Program-made: the position numbers and the translations under genes | The notes under the pieces: model-generated | Seen by the model: only the letters and a program-made list of their open reading frames with translations | The model's database searches: none | What the model was told of the DNA's origin: nothing | Origin: an archaeon | GTDB taxonomy: Archaea; Iainarchaeota; Iainarchaeia; Iainarchaeales; Iainarchaeaceae | DNA length: 5,731 nt | NCBI GenBank assembly: GCA_024653865.1 | Contig: JANLHD010000032.1 | Span: forward strand, 1-5,731 | Direction of reading: 5' to 3' | Shown here: positions 4,228 through 5,731 of the stretch, in pieces | How positions within the stretch are numbered: the first letter of the stretch is position 1 | Layout of the letters: every line of letters starts with the position of its first letter

Positions 4228-4288
4228 CCTTTCCCATTGTTTTGTTGTTTTGTTTTTTTTTGAATTAAAGAAAACTTTTCCTTGCCAT

Positions 4289-4349
4289 TATTTAACATTT
4301 AACAATGTTTCCCAATCCAAATTATTGAATTCTCATTAATGGTGGAACA
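4289..4349 (+). promoter_or_regulatory. Promoter region of the DsbA-like gene
   Basis: TATTTAAC at 4289-4296 is a TATA-like candidate that would start transcription near 4317 and give a leader of about 30 bases. That leader would include GGTGG at 4341-4345, four bases before the TTG start. A weaker AT-rich run at 4319-4326 would give a leaderless start instead. AACATT (4294-4299) and AATGTT (4304-4309) form a perfect 6-bp dyad overlapping the first box, a possible operator. The rest of the 152-bp divergent region, 4228-4288, is T-rich and shows nothing else I can name. Confidence 0.4.
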
Positions 4350-5297
4350 TTGGTTGTCTGCATAGTTGCATTGATTGTTTTCGGTTTTTTCAGCCTTTTC
4401 AGCGCAACCCACCGCCCGCTCTTCAAGGAAGCGGTTTCGTGCGTTTTGCGCAAAGCCACTTTGAGGCCATGCAACACCGGGCTTGACAAGCGCTTTCGCA
4501 TGATTGTTTCAATGAAACTAATGAAACACAATGAAGCAATCGGAAAATTCGTGAACAAAAACTTCGAGGCAATTTCAAGCCTTTTCATGATAATTTTTGT
4601 CCTAAGCATTGTCTTCACCGGAATCGGATTGTACAATGTTTGGGCATACGGCAACTGCAATGGCCCCAATAGCAGCGAACTGTGCCTTTTGAACCCAGAA
4701 ACATATTCCGGCACAAACCCGCTCTCATGGCTCTTTCCACCCTCGCCCGAGCAGGTGAAGCTTGTTTCCTTCGAGAACCTTCCCTTGCGCGGCAACCCGA
4801 ATGCGCCGATTGCAATTATTGAAGTCGGGTGCTTTAGCTGCCCCTTCACAAAGGCAACAGAGCCGCTCGTGGACGAGGTGTTCGAAAAATACGGCGAGGA
4901 CGTAAAATTGTACTTCAAGTACTTCCCGCTTCCGCGGCACACTTATTCGCAGGAGTCAAGCGAGGCTGCAGAGTGCGCGCGTGACCAGGGAAAATTCTGG
5001 GAGTACAAGGGGCTTTTGTTCACGCGCCAGCTCGAGTGCATAGAGCAGCCAACAACCGGTGAACTGCACACGCTCCACATAGATTTTGCGCAGGAGCTTG
5101 GGCTTGATGTGGAGGAGTTTTCTGTCTGCATGGGTTCGGGAAAATATTCAAATTACGTCGAGGCGCAAAAGCAGGAAAGCATTGACGCAGGAATCTACGG
5201 AACCCCGACCTTCTACATCAACGGAAAAGTATTGGTGGCGCCCAAAACAATCGAAGAGTTCTCCGCGGTAATTGACCCTTTGCTTTTCGAAAACTAA
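4350..5297 (+). CDS. Membrane-anchored DsbA-like thiol oxidoreductase
   Basis: This 315-residue protein has two membrane segments, about 2-18 and 77-98, then a thioredoxin-fold domain from about 135. The redox motif is C-F-S-C (161-164) in V-G-C-F-S-C-P-F. The cis-Pro loop is G-T-P-T-F-Y-I-N-G (284-292). The rest resembles DsbA-family proteins with a helical insertion, including Y-F-K-Y-F-P-L-P (188-195). The segment between the membrane helices (19-74) is strongly basic and should be cytoplasmic, which places the thioredoxin domain outside the cell. There it would form or reshuffle disulfides in exported proteins. C103 and C112 just outside the membrane, and C209, C230 and C260, could form structural bonds. 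The start is uncertain: TTG 4350 is the first usual start codon after an in-frame TGA at 4326-4328. ATG 4500 would remove the first helix. No partner such as DsbB or VKOR lies in the window. Confidence 0.88.
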   Translation: MVVCIVALIVFGFFSLFSATHRPLFKEAVSCVLRKATLRPCNTGLDKRFRMIVSMKLMKHNEAIGKFVNKNFEAISSLFMIIFVLSIVFTGIGLYNVWAYGNCNGPNSSELCLLNPETYSGTNPLSWLFPPSPEQVKLVSFENLPLRGNPNAPIAIIEVGCFSCPFTKATEPLVDEVFEKYGEDVKLYFKYFPLPRHTYSQESSEAAECARDQGKFWEYKGLLFTRQLECIEQPTTGELHTLHIDFAQELGLDVEEFSVCMGSGKYSNYVEAQKQESIDAGIYGTPTFYINGKVLVAPKTIEEFSAVIDPLLFEN

Positions 5298-5305
5298 AGT
5301 TTCGC

Positions 5306-5311
5306 TTTTTT
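5306..5311 (+). terminator. T6 tract between convergent genes
   Basis: A run of six T residues begins eight bases after the stop of the DsbA-like gene, in the 16-base gap before the convergent gene ends at 5314. A 4-bp AAAG/CTTT pairing is possible but weak. The T-run alone may suffice in archaea. Confidence 0.4.
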
Positions 5312-5313
5312 AT

Positions 5314-5731
5314 TCAATCGTATTCCGCGGGAATTTGCTTTAATGCAGTCCCGCCTAATTTTCTCAATTCAGCCCTTAACAAAATGAGCCGCGCATTCAT
5401 GTTGGCTAATCCGTTACCTGTGTAATGGGCAATTGCGTCCTGGAAGATTCTATCCGGGGGGGCTGTGAATGAATATTCGAAATCGACTTCCTCTTGCCTA
5501 ATTGATGCCCTTGTTTTTGCATCCAATTTTGGCGGAGTTTCAAAAAAACGAATTCTTTCGGCTTGGCTTTGCGCCAACTCTAATTGTATTGCTTCGATTT
5601 CCTGCAATAAGTAAGCTATTTTTCTTTTTCTTTCTTTAGGATTTGCGCCCAGGAACTTATTGATTCTTTTCATCTGATAAGCATCAGATTCCTCTAGGGT
5701 AAAATTCGGTTTTGATTCAAGAAAACGGGCG
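5314..5731 (-). CDS. Helical protein of unknown function, probably truncated by the window edge
   Basis: I do not recognise this protein. From ATG 5673 it has 119 residues. The N-terminal part is very basic (K-E-R-K-R-K at 13-18) and runs into a long charged helix, about 19-44, rich in Leu, Glu and Gln, a likely coiled coil. A second helix spans about 90-107. There is no cysteine, membrane segment or signal peptide. The frame upstream of ATG 5673 has no stop for the remaining 19 codons to the window edge, and that extension reads like ordinary protein (for example F-L-E-S-K-P-N-F-T-L-E-E). No Shine-Dalgarno sits near 5673. I therefore annotate it as open at the right edge, with ATG 5673 as the alternative start; an AT-rich run, minus ATTTTA at 5705-5700, lies about 30 bases before it. 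It converges on the DsbA-like gene with a 16-base gap. Confidence 0.6.
   Translation of the reverse strand, partial: ARFLESKPNFTLEESDAYQMKRINKFLGANPKERKRKIAYLLQEIEAIQLELAQSQAERIRFFETPPKLDAKTRASIRQEEVDFEYSFTAPPDRIFQDAIAHYTGNGLANMNARLILLRAELRKLGGTALKQIPAEYD

Noticed and set aside
4291..4304. Tandem TTTAACA repeat before the DsbA-like gene
   Set aside because: Two 7-base copies in AT-rich promoter DNA are not significant. The stretch is covered by the promoter entry.
4322..4942. Minus-strand frame of 206 residues opposite the DsbA-like gene
   Set aside because: The plus strand holds the C-F-S-C and cis-Pro motifs and a continuous thioredoxin domain. The minus frame is low-complexity and matches no pattern I know.

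Overview
The window reads as archaeal chromosome, most likely from a small-genome DPANN-type lineage. The archaeal call rests on what the sequence shows. Several genes have a TATA-like box centred about 26-28 bases before the start codon and no leader, which is the leaderless arrangement. Termination signals are mostly T-tracts, and only some genes carry a Shine-Dalgarno sequence. The DPANN suggestion is inference from gene style: a DsbA-like membrane thioredoxin with an unusual basic N-terminal segment, many orphan short proteins, and a bacterial-type glutamine-dependent NAD synthetase. No rRNA, tRNA, CRISPR array or transposase was found, and no stretch over 300 bases lacks a gene.

Layout. 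The left edge (1-203) holds a promoter for a minus-strand gene that leaves the window: only its first six codons are present. A perfect 16-bp palindrome lies between the TATA box and the start. A mirror-image TATA-like element 52 bp away could drive a short plus-strand transcript. Positions 204-575 (-) encode a very basic protein of unknown function. Positions 676-879 (-) encode a small two-helix DUF378-type membrane protein with its own promoter, TTG start and strong Shine-Dalgarno.

Positions 1110-1735 (-) hold a compact, AT-rich toxin-antitoxin operon: a winged-helix antitoxin gene followed, through an ATGA overlap, by a RelE/ParE-like toxin gene. A perfect 10+10 bp inverted repeat covers its TATA region and probably binds the antitoxin for autoregulation. 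Imperfect direct repeats lie on both sides of the module, and its base composition is lower in GC than nadE, so it may have been acquired.

Positions 1884-3509 (-) encode the clearest metabolic gene, a two-domain glutamine-dependent NAD+ synthetase (nadE) with all expected catalytic motifs. Upstream of it are phased A-tracts that may end the preceding transcript or bend the nadE promoter. Positions 3586-4197 (-) encode an unrecognised 203-residue basic protein. A divergent 152-bp intergenic region separates it from 4350-5297 (+), a membrane-anchored DsbA-like thiol oxidoreductase. Positions 5314-5731 (-) encode a helical protein of unknown function whose frame stays open to the window edge, so it is probably partial.

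The genes do not form one pathway. nadE, the oxidoreductase and the DUF378 gene look like independently transcribed housekeeping or envelope genes, with a toxin-antitoxin module between two of them. I see no convincing large new system. The most worthwhile leads are the winged-helix toxin-antitoxin pair with its operator, and the symmetric promoter and operator arrangement at the left edge.
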